A DNA stretch of 64,000 nt from Perca fluviatilis. Taxonomy: Eukaryota > Chordata > Actinopteri > Perciformes > Percidae. Below, piece after piece: positions 38,348 to 51,485 of this stretch. A program made the translations under genes and the position numbers. Within the stretch, counting starts at the first letter, position 1. Each line of letters begins with the position of its first letter. The stretch spans positions 37,697,013 to 37,761,012 of the forward strand of contig NC_053122.1 in the NCBI RefSeq assembly GCF_010015445.1. The letters run 5' to 3'. The notes below the pieces were generated by a model, which saw only the letters and a program-made list of their open reading frames with translations, did not search any database and was not told where the DNA came from.

Positions 38348-38687
38348 CAGGGCTGCACCATATGAGGAAAATATGCAATATGCGATAACGTTGAATATCG
38401 CGATAACGATAATACTTAACGATAAATAAAAGTGTTCTGCTAAAATACAACAAACTGCTTGTTGAATTTAAAACAAATGAAAGGAAATCATTTCTAACAT
38501 TCTTTTATTGAACCAATTACACATTGAATTGAATATAAAAGGCAACACTAAAGAAAGAATGACAGCTAGATGATATTCTCTTTCAACTAACACAAACAAA
38601 TCTCAGAATGTCTATCGCAATATGTCGCAGCGTTTCACGATATGTTGATTAAGCCTGTTGATATCATGTATATATTGTGCAGCCCTA
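38348..38687. mobile_element. hAT-like MITE (GGGCTGCAC family), copy 1
   Basis: Starts CAGGGCTGCACCATATGAGG and ends ATTGTGCAGCCCTA. Flanks TGTTTAGT and TGTGAAGT agree at 6 of 8. The interior AACGATAATACTTAACGATA and CAACAAACTGCTTGTTGAAT is shared with 49177-49563. Confidence 0.78.
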
Positions 38688-39477
38688 TGTGAAGTTATTA
38701 ACTTTTCCAAGTCTCATTGCAACCGTACAGCTGACTCATTTGTTGCCTCTATTCGGCAGATACACTTCCTAAAATATGTAACACACAATCTGATCCTTAC
38801 CGACTCATGATATCCTAACACGACAGAAAGTTGGAAACAATCTCCTGTCCATCTCATGGCTGCCCACACACTGTTTCAAGGTTCCAACAAAAGTATTAAA
38901 ATACTAATCAAAGTATCCATCTGTGCTTCTCCTCAACACCTCTTTCGATCCTCTTGCCGCACTTTTTCCTCCGTGTTTCTGTCTTCACACTTTACTATCG
39001 AGTGAGAGTTCACCGCCGTACCTGCAAAATAGTACCAAGACAGCTTCTCTTTTACATTCTAAAGCTCTCATCGCTCTCTTCCTCCCTCTCTACATGTCTT
39101 CCTAAGACAGGATTTGGTCCAAGTCGCGGATATCAGAGGCAGGCCTTCCATTCAGCCGAGGCGATGGTGAAAATACACAAGACCTGACAATGACAGATGA
39201 CTCGCTGTCAGCCCGCTGCCTTAACCAAGGACAGAGTGCTTCTTCTGCTGTCCCTCTCCGAACACACACACGCACACGCACACACACACACAAAACAATT
39301 AGTGCTACAGCTGCATCTGAGGCAAACGGGAGAAAATCAAATCTGTAGTCACCCGACTGCTTTCACAACCATGTTCGCCTGCGACCTTAAACTGCGGCGG
39401 GGACTGCAAGTCTTCACTCTGCAGTCTGACAAATGTGTCTTGTCAGGAGCGAGCAAAACACCAAACACAGGGAACAC

Positions 39478-39594
<117 letters not shown>

Positions 39595-40180
39595 ATAAAG
39601 AGCAGAGTGGTGGATAAACCTCCTGAAACATCGTCTGCAAGTTAGCCACTGAATTTGTATTCGCAGATCAATATGTGCAATTTAATGTCCGCCATCGTTG
39701 TTCCTGTTTCAATTTGTGTCACGTCCTGCACCAGTTATGGATCGATCTGGTCTACAAAGCCACAGAGGCAGGTTGCAGTTCATTTAGAGTGCAAGTGTTC
39801 CCCAAAGTTGTATAATGTATCATCAGATAAACAAACACACATTCCTGTTTGTATCTTAAAATCAAAAGGGCGAATGAAGAAGACATGGACTGTGAAGGTA
39901 GATCTGAGATGAGATGACGGGCCTGGGACAGAGGCGTTGAAGCTGTTTTTTTACCCAATTGAACACAAAAACTGATGAAGTACAGTTACAAAGTTTGCTT
40001 CTTACTATCTATCTTAGTATCTATATGTAAACAGATTTTATCAAACTTATGAAAGGTGAATGTTTTGCAGACAAATGTGACTGAATGTATTCACTAAAAT
40101 GCAACACTGAGCACTTGGCAAAGATCATCTGCACATGCTGTACATTGTCAGATTGTCTTTTATATCTATCTACCTCAGAG

Positions 40181-40473
40181 CAGGCCCTAACCAATTTGGT
40201 GCCTTAGGCAAGACTTCAGCTGTGTTTGTTGCTTCTTCCGACATTTTTGTCGCTTTTCATAGTTTTTGTTGCTTCTTCCGGATGTTTTTCTTGCTTTGTC
40301 GACCTTTTTGTCGCTTTTTTCCCCAAAGTTAAATCAGGGTTTTGTAATTTTTCCAATGTTTTTGGTGCTTTTCTCGACTTTTTTGGAACTTTCTCAATAT
40401 CTTTCATTTTTCTTTACTCATTTGGACTGCTGTTGCCCCTATCCTCCCCTGCCTATGCTGCTGACCGGCCCTG
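40181..40473. mobile_element. Possible MITE with CAGGCC ends
   Basis: Starts CAGGCCCTAACC and ends GACCGGCCCTG; the interior is a set of TTTTTGTTGCTTCTTCCG-like imperfect repeats. No target duplication found. Confidence 0.4.
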
Positions 40474-40954
40474 AACCATTTTCTTTAGTAACTTTATAAT
40501 ATTTTGCTAAAAATATCTGCTGCAGTTATAATTAGCTTAAAGATGTTCAACCAGTTGTCTTGGTAAAGCATAATGTTCATTCCACAGCAGTAATTCTATC
40601 AGTATGAGGACGTATTACTGCCATACACTCAACTCTGCTGCACAGAGTTCTCTATACAACTCTACCTACTGTTCTCATGTGCTCATTCATTCCAATTGAT
40701 GCTACTCGCTGTTAAGTTACTGTCAATGTAACCTGCAAAGGTATTTCCAATTTAAAAGCCGTTAAGCAGCCTATAGGGCATGTATAATCTCCCCCTTTCC
40801 TAGTATGCTTTTCATTTGATACATCTGCAGCTTGCAAGTGTTGCAATGTATTGATAGCAGTTTAACATCACATAAAAGATCAGCAAAGTAGAAAAAATCC
40901 AAAAATAATTGTGAAAACGGTATTTCTCAGATCAGCGGAGTGATGAGTGAAGAC

Positions 40955-41355
40955 TAGAGTTGGGCATCATTTCCAATTCAGATTCTTCCTTTCGATTCTG
41001 TTTCTTATTGATTCTCGATTATGATCATCGAGTGGTGGAGATGTAACGGCTCACGTGAACAGATGAGGGGGCAATTTTGTTTTGATTCAACGGTGGTGTG
41101 CAGTTTTACCGGGCTTTTTCGACGTAAAATAAAGCCAGTTTAGAGTGGCGCTTACTGCGCTCCACGGCTGCAACACAACAAACGCCTGGAAGTACGGTGG
41201 TCACTACGGAAACCAAAATATGCAAATTTAGAACCGATGGTTGTATTCGAACCAAATCTTTCCAAACGATTCCAATAAAAAAAAAAACGATTCCATTGGA
41301 ATCCTAATATCTGAAACGATTCCAAGTTGGAACCGGTTCTCGATGCCCAATCCTA
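40955..41355. mobile_element. hAT-like MITE, 401 bp
   Basis: Starts TAGAGTTGGGCATCAT and ends CGATGCCCAATCCTA. Flanks GTGAAGAC and ATGGAGAC agree at 6 of 8. Both arms contain GATTCC/GGAATC words. The right end is about 340 bp from the micro-exon donor. Confidence 0.78.
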
Positions 41356-41691
41356 ATGGAGACTCTGTTGTTACACTGATTGGATTGGATCAACTGTGGG
41401 AATGTACAGAATGTGCAACAAGAGCCATCGTAGTGCAGGTAATTTCCCTCCTTTGCCCGATGAATTGCGGTGCCTAAGTCGAACATGCTAAATGTAATGG
41501 GATAATAAAACATAATGTGGTATAAGATCATAAAACAGCATTACTTTCTGTACGAAACAGGACTCTCAACATAAATGTCAAACACAACTTCTAGCCGTCA
41601 GTCCCAGGGCTTGGATATGCACCTGGAGAGGAAAAGGTGATGGAGGCAAAGGGAAGTATTCCATTCTACCTTTCAGTGCAGCAGTCCTTAC

Positions 41692-41736
41692 CTGTGTTGG
41701 TGTCTGGACGAGGGGTGAGGTTAATCTCGTCGGCTA
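41692..41736 (-). CDS. pard3: pard3 45-nt micro-exon (probably a cassette)
   Basis: The exon has 45 nt, an acceptor after GTTAACAG-like sequence (CTTTAACAG) and a donor ACAG|GTAAGG. Joined to its neighbours it reads V-ADEINLTPRPDTNT-G, matching VADETKLNTVDDQKAG at the same place in mammalian PARD3. Both flanking junctions have phase 1 and the length is divisible by three, so leaving it out fuses the neighbours in frame as [11 protein letters not shown]. It is too short to appear in a simple ORF scan and was found from phase, splice signals and the VADE motif. Skipping in some transcripts is inferred. Confidence 0.9.
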
Positions 41737-43225
<1,489 letters not shown>

Positions 43226-43259
43226 TCACAGGATTATAAGGAAGGACAGATAAATAGTA

Positions 43260-43880
43260 TAGATAACATGACTAGCATTTTTTTATATAAAATATGGAGA
43301 CTTCAAAAGGTACTACAGGAGGAAGAGAAAGAAAAATAAAACAAACACAGATGTGGCATTAGACAGTTAAAAGAGGGGTGTAAGTGGATGTCTTCTCTGA
43401 ACTCATCTGGTTCAAAGAAGGAAACTAAGAGAGTGAACAAAAGATGGAGGGAAATCTGGGAAAGAATCAGGAGAGCTGAATATGTGAAAAAATAAAAGAA
43501 TGGGTTGGGGCAACGAGGGACGGAGGCAAGAAACAAAGTTGGAAGACAGCACGGGCGAGAGAACGAGTAGGCAGACAGAAGACAGAGCTTTACATAGAAG
43601 AAAGAAAATGGGTGGCAGATACATAATTAGAAGCAGAGAAAGAGAAAGATGAAAGTGAGACCAACAAAGAGGAAAAAGCAAACACAGAAAATAAGTGTAT
43701 GAAGAGAAAAAGACAGGGGAGTTAAACAAAAGAGGAACAAAATAAGATATGACAAGCAAAATCAGAGGAGGAAAGAGAAGAGGAGAATAAAGAAAACAAA
43801 AAGAAATGATGGCATTAAAAAGAGATTGTGGTGAGAGAAAGAGAAATGACTATCAGGCCCAAACCTAAATAAAGACACAA
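43260..43880. repeat. GA-rich low-complexity tract
   Basis: About 620 bp with the plus strand made mainly of A and G (GAAAGAGAAAGA, GAGGAAAGAGAAGAGGAG). It explains the long minus-strand open frames seen here. Confidence 0.8.
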
Positions 43881-44428
43881 TGAGAAACAGAGGGACTGCT
43901 CTGGGAGTCATTATATAGAAAGATTCATCCTTCCCCATCACAGGAACACACACAGACACACACCGTGCATGTGGGGGCCACATGTCATTGGTTTCTGATC
44001 ACCAATCAATCAATGGATTGAAAAGTAAAAATTAAAACATACTGTGTGTATTGGATGATTTGCTCATGGTTAGACGCAGCTCTATGCTATGCATTCATGT
44101 GATGAATCAACACTGGCATGCAGCAGTGGAAGAAGTATTCAGATCCTCTACTTAAAACTAAAAGTACTAATACCACACTGTAAAAATGCGATGTTACAAG
44201 TAAAAGACATGCATTGGAATTTTTACTTAAAGCTATAGTGTGTAGTTTCTGTCTCCCCCTTGAGAAATTCTAAGTAATGACAACTAAGCTGTCGGCGCGT
44301 CCACATGGTACAAGCCTTCTGTGACCCCCCCCCCCACAGCTTATGTAATATTCTTATGAAATAATAGAGATCCCAGGAAGGGAAGATAGACAGGAGCTAA
44401 TGGGGATCTTAATAAACAAACAAACAGG

Positions 44429-44966
44429 GCGGCTGTGGCTCAGGTGGTAGAGCGCTCGTCTACCAAACAAAAAGGTTGGTGGTTTGATCCCTGGCCCTGC
44501 GGTTCCATGTCGCAATGTCCCTTGGGCAAGACACTGAACTAGGGATCGACCGGTACTGTTTGTTTTTCAGGGCCAATACCAATTATTAGTAGTTAATGAA
44601 ACTGATAACTGATATTTGCAACCGATATGCATTTACAATGAAAACTGAAATCTTTAAGTCAAAATTCTGATTTTGGAATGTAACAAACTCCAACAAAAAA
44701 ACTTGCGCTTTAAGAAGTTATTTAATGAATGAGAAACTTAACTCAACATAATCCCCAGTAACAGAGAGTCAGATAGTGTTGCTCCCGATGCTGCGCCATC
44801 GGAGTGTTAATGTGCGTAAATGTTTATCTGATGAGCAGGTGGCACCTTGTACAGCAGCCTCGGCCACATGTATGAATGTGTGTGAATGATGAATGGTTCC
44901 TGTACTATGTGCTGGAAAAGCACTTTGAGTAGTCGTCAAGACTAGAAAAGCGCTATATAAATACTT
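44429..44966 (+). mobile_element. tRNA-derived SINE split by a MITE fragment
   Basis: The head GCGGCTGTGGCTCAGGTGGT, AGAGCGCTCGTCTACCAAAC and box B GGTTGGTGGTTTGATCCC is well kept. After CTTGGGCAAGACACTGAAC the SINE breaks at about 44537 and resumes at about 44778 with TTGCTCCCGATGCTGCGCC, ending GACTAGAAAAGCGCTATATA. The inserted 240 bp begin TAGGGATCGACCGGTACTG, a MITE-type end; its right end is not recognisable. Confidence 0.82.
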
Positions 44967-45026
44967 TACATTCACAAACTCTTAATGTGAGCATTATGTT
45001 TGAGGAACTGAAGGAAGACTCTGTTA

Positions 45027-45269
<243 letters not shown>

Positions 45270-45876
45270 CTAATATCTAAATGCTTTTAATTTATTCATA
45301 GACCGTCAGCCTTGTCTGTGGAGTTTCTCTCCATGTTCAAAGAGACTAATTGCATTTGTATTAAACATTAACAATATGTGGGATCAAACAGAACAAGCCA
45401 AGTTGAATTTATTCAAAATATCATTAAACACGATATGGACTGCATGTTTATTTCCATGTGCAGTTCTCATTATTTTGTGTTGGAAAAAAAATGCCAGTAG
45501 AACATTGCCCAAAGTGCTGAGTTTTTTTTAACACAGGCAGGTGGTGTTGTCTACACTGACAATGAACCTGAAAGCAGTAACATACAGTACAGACACACAG
45601 AGTGGTTTAACTCTTGCTGTATAAAAGTGCATATCCCAAAATGTCAAACTATTCCTGTACAGTGGGTACGGAAAGTATTCAGACCCCTTTCAATTTTTCC
45701 CTCTTTGTTTCATTGCAGCCATTTGCTAAAATCAAAAAAAATCATTTTATTTCTCATTAATGTACACTCAGCACCCCATCTTGACAGAAAAAAAACAGAA
45801 ATGTAGAATTTTTTGCAAATTTATTAAAAAAGAAAAACTGAAATATCACATGGTCATAAGTATTCAGACCCTTTGC

Positions 45877-46915
45877 TCAGTAGTGAGTAGAAGCACCCTT
45901 TTGAGCTAGTACAGCCATGAGTCTTCTTGGGAATGATGCAACAAGTTTTTCACACCTGGATTTGGGGATCCTCTGCCTTTCTTCCTTGCAGATCCTCTCC
46001 AGTTGCGTCAGGTTGGATGGTGAACGTTGGTGGACAGCCATTTTCAGGTCTCTCCAGAGATGCTCAATTGGGTTTAGGTCAGGGCTCTGGCTGGGCCAGT
46101 CAAGAATGGTCACAGAGTTGTTCCGAAGCCACTCCTTTGTTATTTTAGCTGTGTGCTTAGGGTCACTGTCTTGTTGGAAGGTGAACCTTCGGCCCAGTCT
46201 GAGGTCCTGAGCACTCTGGATGATTTCTTCCAGGATATCTCTGTACTTGGCCGCATTCATCTTTCCTTCAATTGCAACCAGTCGTCCTGTCCCTGCAGCT
46301 GAAAAACACCAGCCATAGCATGATGCTGCCCCCACCATGTTTCACTGTTGGGATTGTATTGGGCAGGTGATGAGCAGTGCCTGGTTTCCTCCACACATAC
46401 CGCTTAGAATTAACGCCAAAAAGTTCAATCTTGGTCTCATCAGACCAGAGAATCTTATTTCTCATAGTCTGGGAGTCCTTCATGTGTTTTTTGGCAAACT
46501 CTATGCGGGCTTTCATATGTCTTGCACTGAGGAGAGGCTTCCGTCGGGCCACTCAGCCATAAAGCCCCAACTGGTGGAGGGCTGCAGTGATAGTTGACTT
46601 TGTGGAACTTTCTCCCATCTCCCTACTGCATCTCTGGAGCTCAGCCACAGTGATCTTTGGGTTCTTCTTTACCTCTCTCACCAAGGCTCTTCTCCCACTA
46701 TTGCTCAGTTTGGCTGGACGGCCAGGTCTAGGAAGAGTTCTGGTCGTCCCAAACTTCTTCCATTTAAGCATTATGGAGGCCATTGTGCTCTTAGGAACCT
46801 TGAGTGCTGCAGAAATTCTTTTGTAACCTTGGCCAGATCTGTGCCTTGCCACAATTCTGTCTCTGAGCTCCTTGGGCAGTTCCTTCGACCTCATGATTCT
46901 CATTTGCTCTGACAT
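45877..46915 (-). pseudogene. Tc1 transposase pseudogene
   Basis: The reading starts MSEQMRIMRSKELPKELRDR with a paired helix-turn-helix region (residues about 10-110) that includes a GRP AT-hook-like motif near residue 65. Catalytic residues are visible: D in WSDETK, D in FQQD, and E in PDLNPIEHLW, the last two 34 residues apart (DD34E). The end is KGASTHY. Two lesions kill it: a TGA at 46553-46555 where the family has CGA (Arg), consistent with CpG decay, and a one-base insertion near 46310-46316 in the GGSIMLW region. Overall length is otherwise the usual 340-odd residues, so the copy is not old. Confidence 0.93.
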
Positions 46916-47764
46916 TCAGTTTTTTTGTGATTGTTGCAGGCAAAAATCCTTGATTATGCGGCACGTTTTCTTAAAAAATGCGATGGAATATGCGGGATAT
47001 TTATGCAATTTTATGCGATGAAATTGCAGGAACTTGCAAAAACTGCGGGAACTTGCAAAAAATGCGGGAACTTGCAAAAACTGCGGGAACTTGCAAAAAA
47101 TGCGGGAACTTGCAAAAACTGCGGTTTGAAGAAAAAGTGATTCCCCCAACACCCTGCTTTTTTTAAACTTAATTTCCAAAAATAGTTTACAGATATTCAG
47201 TCATTGCAATAAGTAAACAAATAAGATACAAAAATATATACAAATAATATAATATTAAAGTAAAAACAAAATAGTCTAAACAGAGAGAAATAAAAGATAC
47301 CAAAAAGACAGACTTTCAAAAATCGTTAATAATATAGACAGCAGAGCACTTAAACAAAGAGATTTGAGCAGACATCAGATATTAAAATAGCTTTCTTATT
47401 GGATACCAACTTAAGAGACTCAAAGTACAACATGTCAAATTCAACCTCCAACACCTGCTTTACGATGATGTTCACGTCACATAATTACGTCACTTCATTC
47501 CCATGGCAACAGGGGTAAATTGCTGCTCTTGTGTGAAGTAAAAGCAACATTTTTTCAACTTTCTGCTAAGATGACTTTTTTGCAACGAAAATGCGGGGAT
47601 TATGAAATCATGCAAGCACCGCATATTTTGCGTGGAAATCGGCAATTTATGCGGCGAAAGTGCGGCATATTTGAAAAAATGCGGCCCCCGCATGAATATG
47701 CGGACTTTGGCTGATTATGCATTGAATTATGCGATCGCATAATCGCGTTTTACTGGAGGGGCTG
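46916..47764. mobile_element. 849-bp insertion inside the Tc1 element
   Basis: Lies directly upstream of the transposase ATG, between TGACAT (46910-46915) and TGACAT (47765-47770); the wider contexts GCTCTGACAT and GCTGTGACAT are also alike. Starts TCAGTTTTTTTGTGATTG and ends CGTTTTACTGGAGGGGCTG. It is rich in ATGCGG/CCGCAT words. CAG...CTG ends would fit a hAT-type element, but the duplication is not cleanly 8 bp. Confidence 0.7.
47025..47123. repeat. 19-bp tandem repeat
   Basis: About five copies of a unit reading GGGAACTTGCAAAAACTGC or GGGAACTTGCAAAAAATGC, alternating, inside the 849-bp insertion. Confidence 0.9.
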
Positions 47765-48334
47765 TGACATGCACTGTGAGCTGTAAGGTCTTATATAGAC
47801 AGGTGTGTGCCTTTCCTAATCAAGTCCAATCAGTTTAATTAAACACAGCAGGACTCCAATGAAGGAGTAGAACCATCTCAAGGAGGATCAGAAGAAATGG
47901 ACAGCATGTGAGTTAAATATGAGTGTCACAGCAAAGGGTCTGAATACTTATGACCATGTGATATTTCAGATGTTCTTTTTTAATAAATCTGCAAAAATGT
48001 CTACATTTCTGTTTTCTGTCAAGATGGGGTGCTGAGTGTACATTAATGAGAAATAAAATTTTGATTTTAGCAAATGGCTGCAATGAAAGAAAGAGGGGAA
48101 AAATTTAAAGGGGTCTGAATACTTTCCGTACCCACTGTACAGGAATAGTTTGACATTTTGGGATATGCACTTTTATACAGCAAGAGTTATACCACTCTGT
48201 GTGTCTGTACTGTATGTTACTGGAAGTACAGGGCTGGAGCTGGGCAGCTAGTAACTTAGCTTAGCATAAAGCCTGGAAGCCCTGGGGAAACAGCTAGCCC
48301 GGTTCTTTCCATTGTTCAATTTGTTACATCATAG

Positions 48335-48657
48335 TAGGGCTGGGCGATATGGAGAAAATCAGATATCACGATATTCTTGACCAAATACCTCTATCGATAT
48401 TGCGCTGATATTCTAGGGTTGACAATTGGTGCTTTAACAAAATATGTGGATAATGTTTAAGTGGGGAAAAGGCAAATAATAGAACAGTTACAACAGTCTG
48501 GTAAGTTCAGAAAAGTAGATCACTTTACTGTAATGCAGCCTTTAAACCAGGAAAAGACAACACTTATGTCATATTACGATATTACGATATCCAAAATCTA
48601 AGACGATATCTAGTCTCATATCACGATATCGATATATCAATATATTGCCCAGCCCTA
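48335..48657. mobile_element. hAT-like MITE (TAGGGCTGGG family), solo copy
   Basis: Starts TAGGGCTGGGCGATATGGAG and ends TATTGCCCAGCCCTA. Flanks CATCATAG and CGTCATAG agree at 7 of 8, the difference being a likely CpG change. It matches both members of the 15.4-kb nest. Confidence 0.88.
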
Positions 48658-49176
48658 CGTCATAGTGCAACTACTCCTTGACAACAACAAAAACCTGATA
48701 ATACATCTGCTCCGCACTTCTGTGTTCTGGTTGCCTGGCAACTTCATGGGGACCACAAGACTCCAGAAAGTCACTGCTTCTGGCTGGGCTTTTGCCAAGA
48801 AACAGTTAAAGTACAAGACTCCTGCCACAACAGTTTAAACCAACAACGTAAAATATGTGAATCCAAACATTTTACAGCTAGTACAGTAGGGGGAATTCTG
48901 AACTTTGGACAATGGCTAGCTGTGTCTGCTCCCAGTCTCTGTGCTAGGCTAAGCTAACCACCTCCTAGCCTCAGCTGCGTACCTAATGCACAGATGTGAG
49001 AGTGGTATCCAACTTTTCATCTTACTCTCGGTAACAAAGCCATCAGTATATATAATTTGTTATAATAGTAAAGTTGTTAATGTCTCATGCTTTTCTTCTC
49101 CTCAGCATTCAGTACGATACGAACAAACATGGATATCCCTGAAGTTCACTCCGCAGCTGCTGATTACTCTGCACAA

Positions 49177-49563
49177 TAGGGCTGCACCATATGAGAAAAA
49201 TATGCAATAACGTTGTTGAATATTGCCATAACGATATTACTTAACGATAAATAAACAGATATTAAAGTGTACTCCGTTCTGGTGCTTTCAGTGTTCTGCT
49301 GAAATACAACAAACTGCTTGTTGAATTGAAAACGAATAAAAAGGAAATCATTTCCAGCACTCTTTTCTTGAACAAATTGAACATTGAATTGAATATAAAA
49401 GGCACCACTAAAAAAAGAATGACAGCTACAAAGTTATAAAGTGCAGTTATCTATAGATATTCTCTTTCGACTAACACAAAAAATTTGTCTTTTGCAATAT
49501 GGTATTAAATGTGTTTATTGTGCCACTTCGCGATAAAAAAAAACTACATATTAGGCAGCCCTA
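49177..49563. mobile_element. hAT-like MITE (GGGCTGCAC family), copy 2
   Basis: Starts TAGGGCTGCACCATATGAGA and ends TTAGGCAGCCCTA. Flanks CTGCACAA and CTGTACAA agree at 7 of 8. Confidence 0.85.
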
Positions 49564-51430
49564 CTGTACAACGACCACAATCACTGTCAAATGACCTGTG
49601 ATGTGCATCTATACAAAGTACGCATACAGTACATTCTGAGTTTCAGACACTGACACACCGGTTCCACTGCTGCTGATTGAGAACTAGGTCAATGTGATTA
49701 GAAATAACATTTCATACCATTGGGAGGACATGTCATGTCTACCACACCTGCAAGTGCAACAGGATTCGATTGAAATAATTAAGATATGAGAAATAAAAAT
49801 AACGCTTATGTCTTTCAGCTCCTACTGTAGGAGGATGATAGAAAAATAGTATCAACATGAAAAAGAAATACTGACCAGCTTAAAAGCTGGTCAGTTACCC
49901 AGCTCTTTTACACAACATCCTCGTGCATTCATCTATTTGTGGCAACTGCTGTATCAAAGCGTGAGGCTGCAGGAATCGTTTAATGGGCCAGCTGCAGGAA
50001 AACAAGTTTACCCAATCAAAAAGAAAAGAGAAATACAGGGCAACTCTTTAAACCACAAAACATATTTTGAAGTCTGAAAGCAGAGTGAAACTGCTCCTGG
50101 CTAATCAGCTTACACCAAGTGGAGTTTGGCAGCACAATGGTGTTCCTATGTCAAAACACTATGATTAATTCAAGCTGTGCCCTCACAAATAAAGATAAAA
50201 ACTTCCCCGTGCTGAGGCGAATAAATAAAATAGCCCTCTTTCTCAGGCTCTGAAAAGCAAGGCTTAAAAAGCAATTGAAATGCAGCGCATGACTTTGTCT
50301 TTAATCTGTATTTTGAAATTGGGGAGGGGAGGTATGTTCTCTGCATGAAAAGAAGGGCAGCTTCAATGCATCACAAGCCTTGTGTACCGAGTTCAGGGAG
50401 AAGTTTGTATGTCTGTAGAAAGAGTCAGAGACCTGGGGGTCCTAGCCAGGCCTGCTGTTTGGTTCTCAGAAGCAAGCCCCGTGGAGATGAATGTGCTACT
50501 GAATCTAGTCAGATTGGGGTGTTGTGTGTGTGCAAAGGTAGTTTAAAAAGTCATCTGTCACTGTTCTTTGTTATTTCCTGTGAATAATAAGAAGTTACAA
50601 AGTGACCTTTTATTCAAATCAACCCATTAATGCACTTTGTACTTTCTTAACCCTGTGTTACCAGGTGTTTTTTGTGTGTGTTTTTGTGTTTAGCAAATGC
50701 AACACAACTTTTTATTTTAAAGATTTTTTGGGGGCTTTTGCCTTCATTTCAGAGGACAGGAGTAGATAGACAGGAAATCGGGGCACCAACACCCCACAAA
50801 ATGGTAAAATTGTGTCATTAATATCCACTGCCGTGTCAATAATATAAAAGAAAGAATAATAATAATATAAAATAAAAACGGTGACATGCTAGTGTTGTTG
50901 TTTTCTTAGTTTTGGTTGGTTTCTGTCCATCATTGACTTGCATCCTGCTACACTGGTTGTTGTGTTGAATATGTGTTATACATGTTTGCATTGCGGGATA
51001 CATTTACATAGGTTGGGAAATTAATTTAACACTTTAATACCTTTCCTCTTTTGGGTGTGGTCCAGCTAGATTAGACATAGTGTTAAAATTGGGACGGAAC
51101 ATTTTTCAGGATATATATCCTGCCTTGGATGGTGCGTGAAGATTTTTAACTGACAGGCATTCTTCTTGAACAAAGGCTGAAAAGTAGCAGTCTGTGGAAG
51201 TTGCACATAGTCGTACCATCCAACGGCCGAAACAGTGGCGGATAATGTGTATAGACACGGCTGGAGCTTGATAACTGTTTAATAAATTGCTGATAATAAA
51301 AAAGGAAAAGTAACTAATAAAAGACATGTGTATGTGCATCAGTTAGAAGCATCGGAGAATGCATCTGCATGTTTGTAAAAGAGCATTTACCCACATATAC
51401 AGGATAGGTGTGCTGAACTGTGAAAGTGGC

Positions 51431-51434
<4 letters not shown>

Positions 51435-51483
<49 letters not shown>
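51435..51483. repeat. (GT)n microsatellite
   Basis: About 49 bp of GT; a short CA run follows 100 bp later (51588-51603). Confidence 0.95.

Positions 51484-51485
<2 letters not shown>

Larger units (their letters stand above)
45660..48137 (-). mobile_element. Tc1-like transposon, 2.48 kb, inactive
   Basis: Ends CAGTGGGTACGGAAAGTATT and its inverted partner, with TA on each side (45658-45659 and 48138-48139). Terminal repeats are about 210 bp, with a second copy of the motif AAGTATTCAGACCC at their inner edge, the IR/DR layout of fish Tc1 elements. Without an 849-bp insertion next to the transposase start it would be about 1.6 kb, the usual length. Confidence 0.94.
45575..48222. repeat. Palindrome with a Tc1 element at its centre
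   Basis: Arms 45575-45659 and 48138-48222 (85 bp each) are inverted copies with one mismatch. From the outside the left arm starts CAGTAACATACAGTACAGAC and both arms meet, after removal of the Tc1 element, as TTCCTG-TA-CAGGAA. This was one uninterrupted palindrome before insertion. Confidence 0.88.

Noticed and set aside
43412..43983. Minus-strand open frames of 73-115 codons
   Set aside because: They are a by-product of the GA-rich tract, with no splice signals or homology.
44429..44510. tRNA gene
   Set aside because: Box A and box B are present, but the sequence continues into a SINE body and tail and lacks a foldable mature tRNA; a second degenerate copy lies at 10.2 kb.
46931..47714. 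Two plus-strand frames with CGTCKK-like repeats
   Set aside because: They translate the 19-bp tandem repeat and ATGCGG-rich DNA of a transposon insertion; the apparent zinc-finger-like cysteines come from the repeat.
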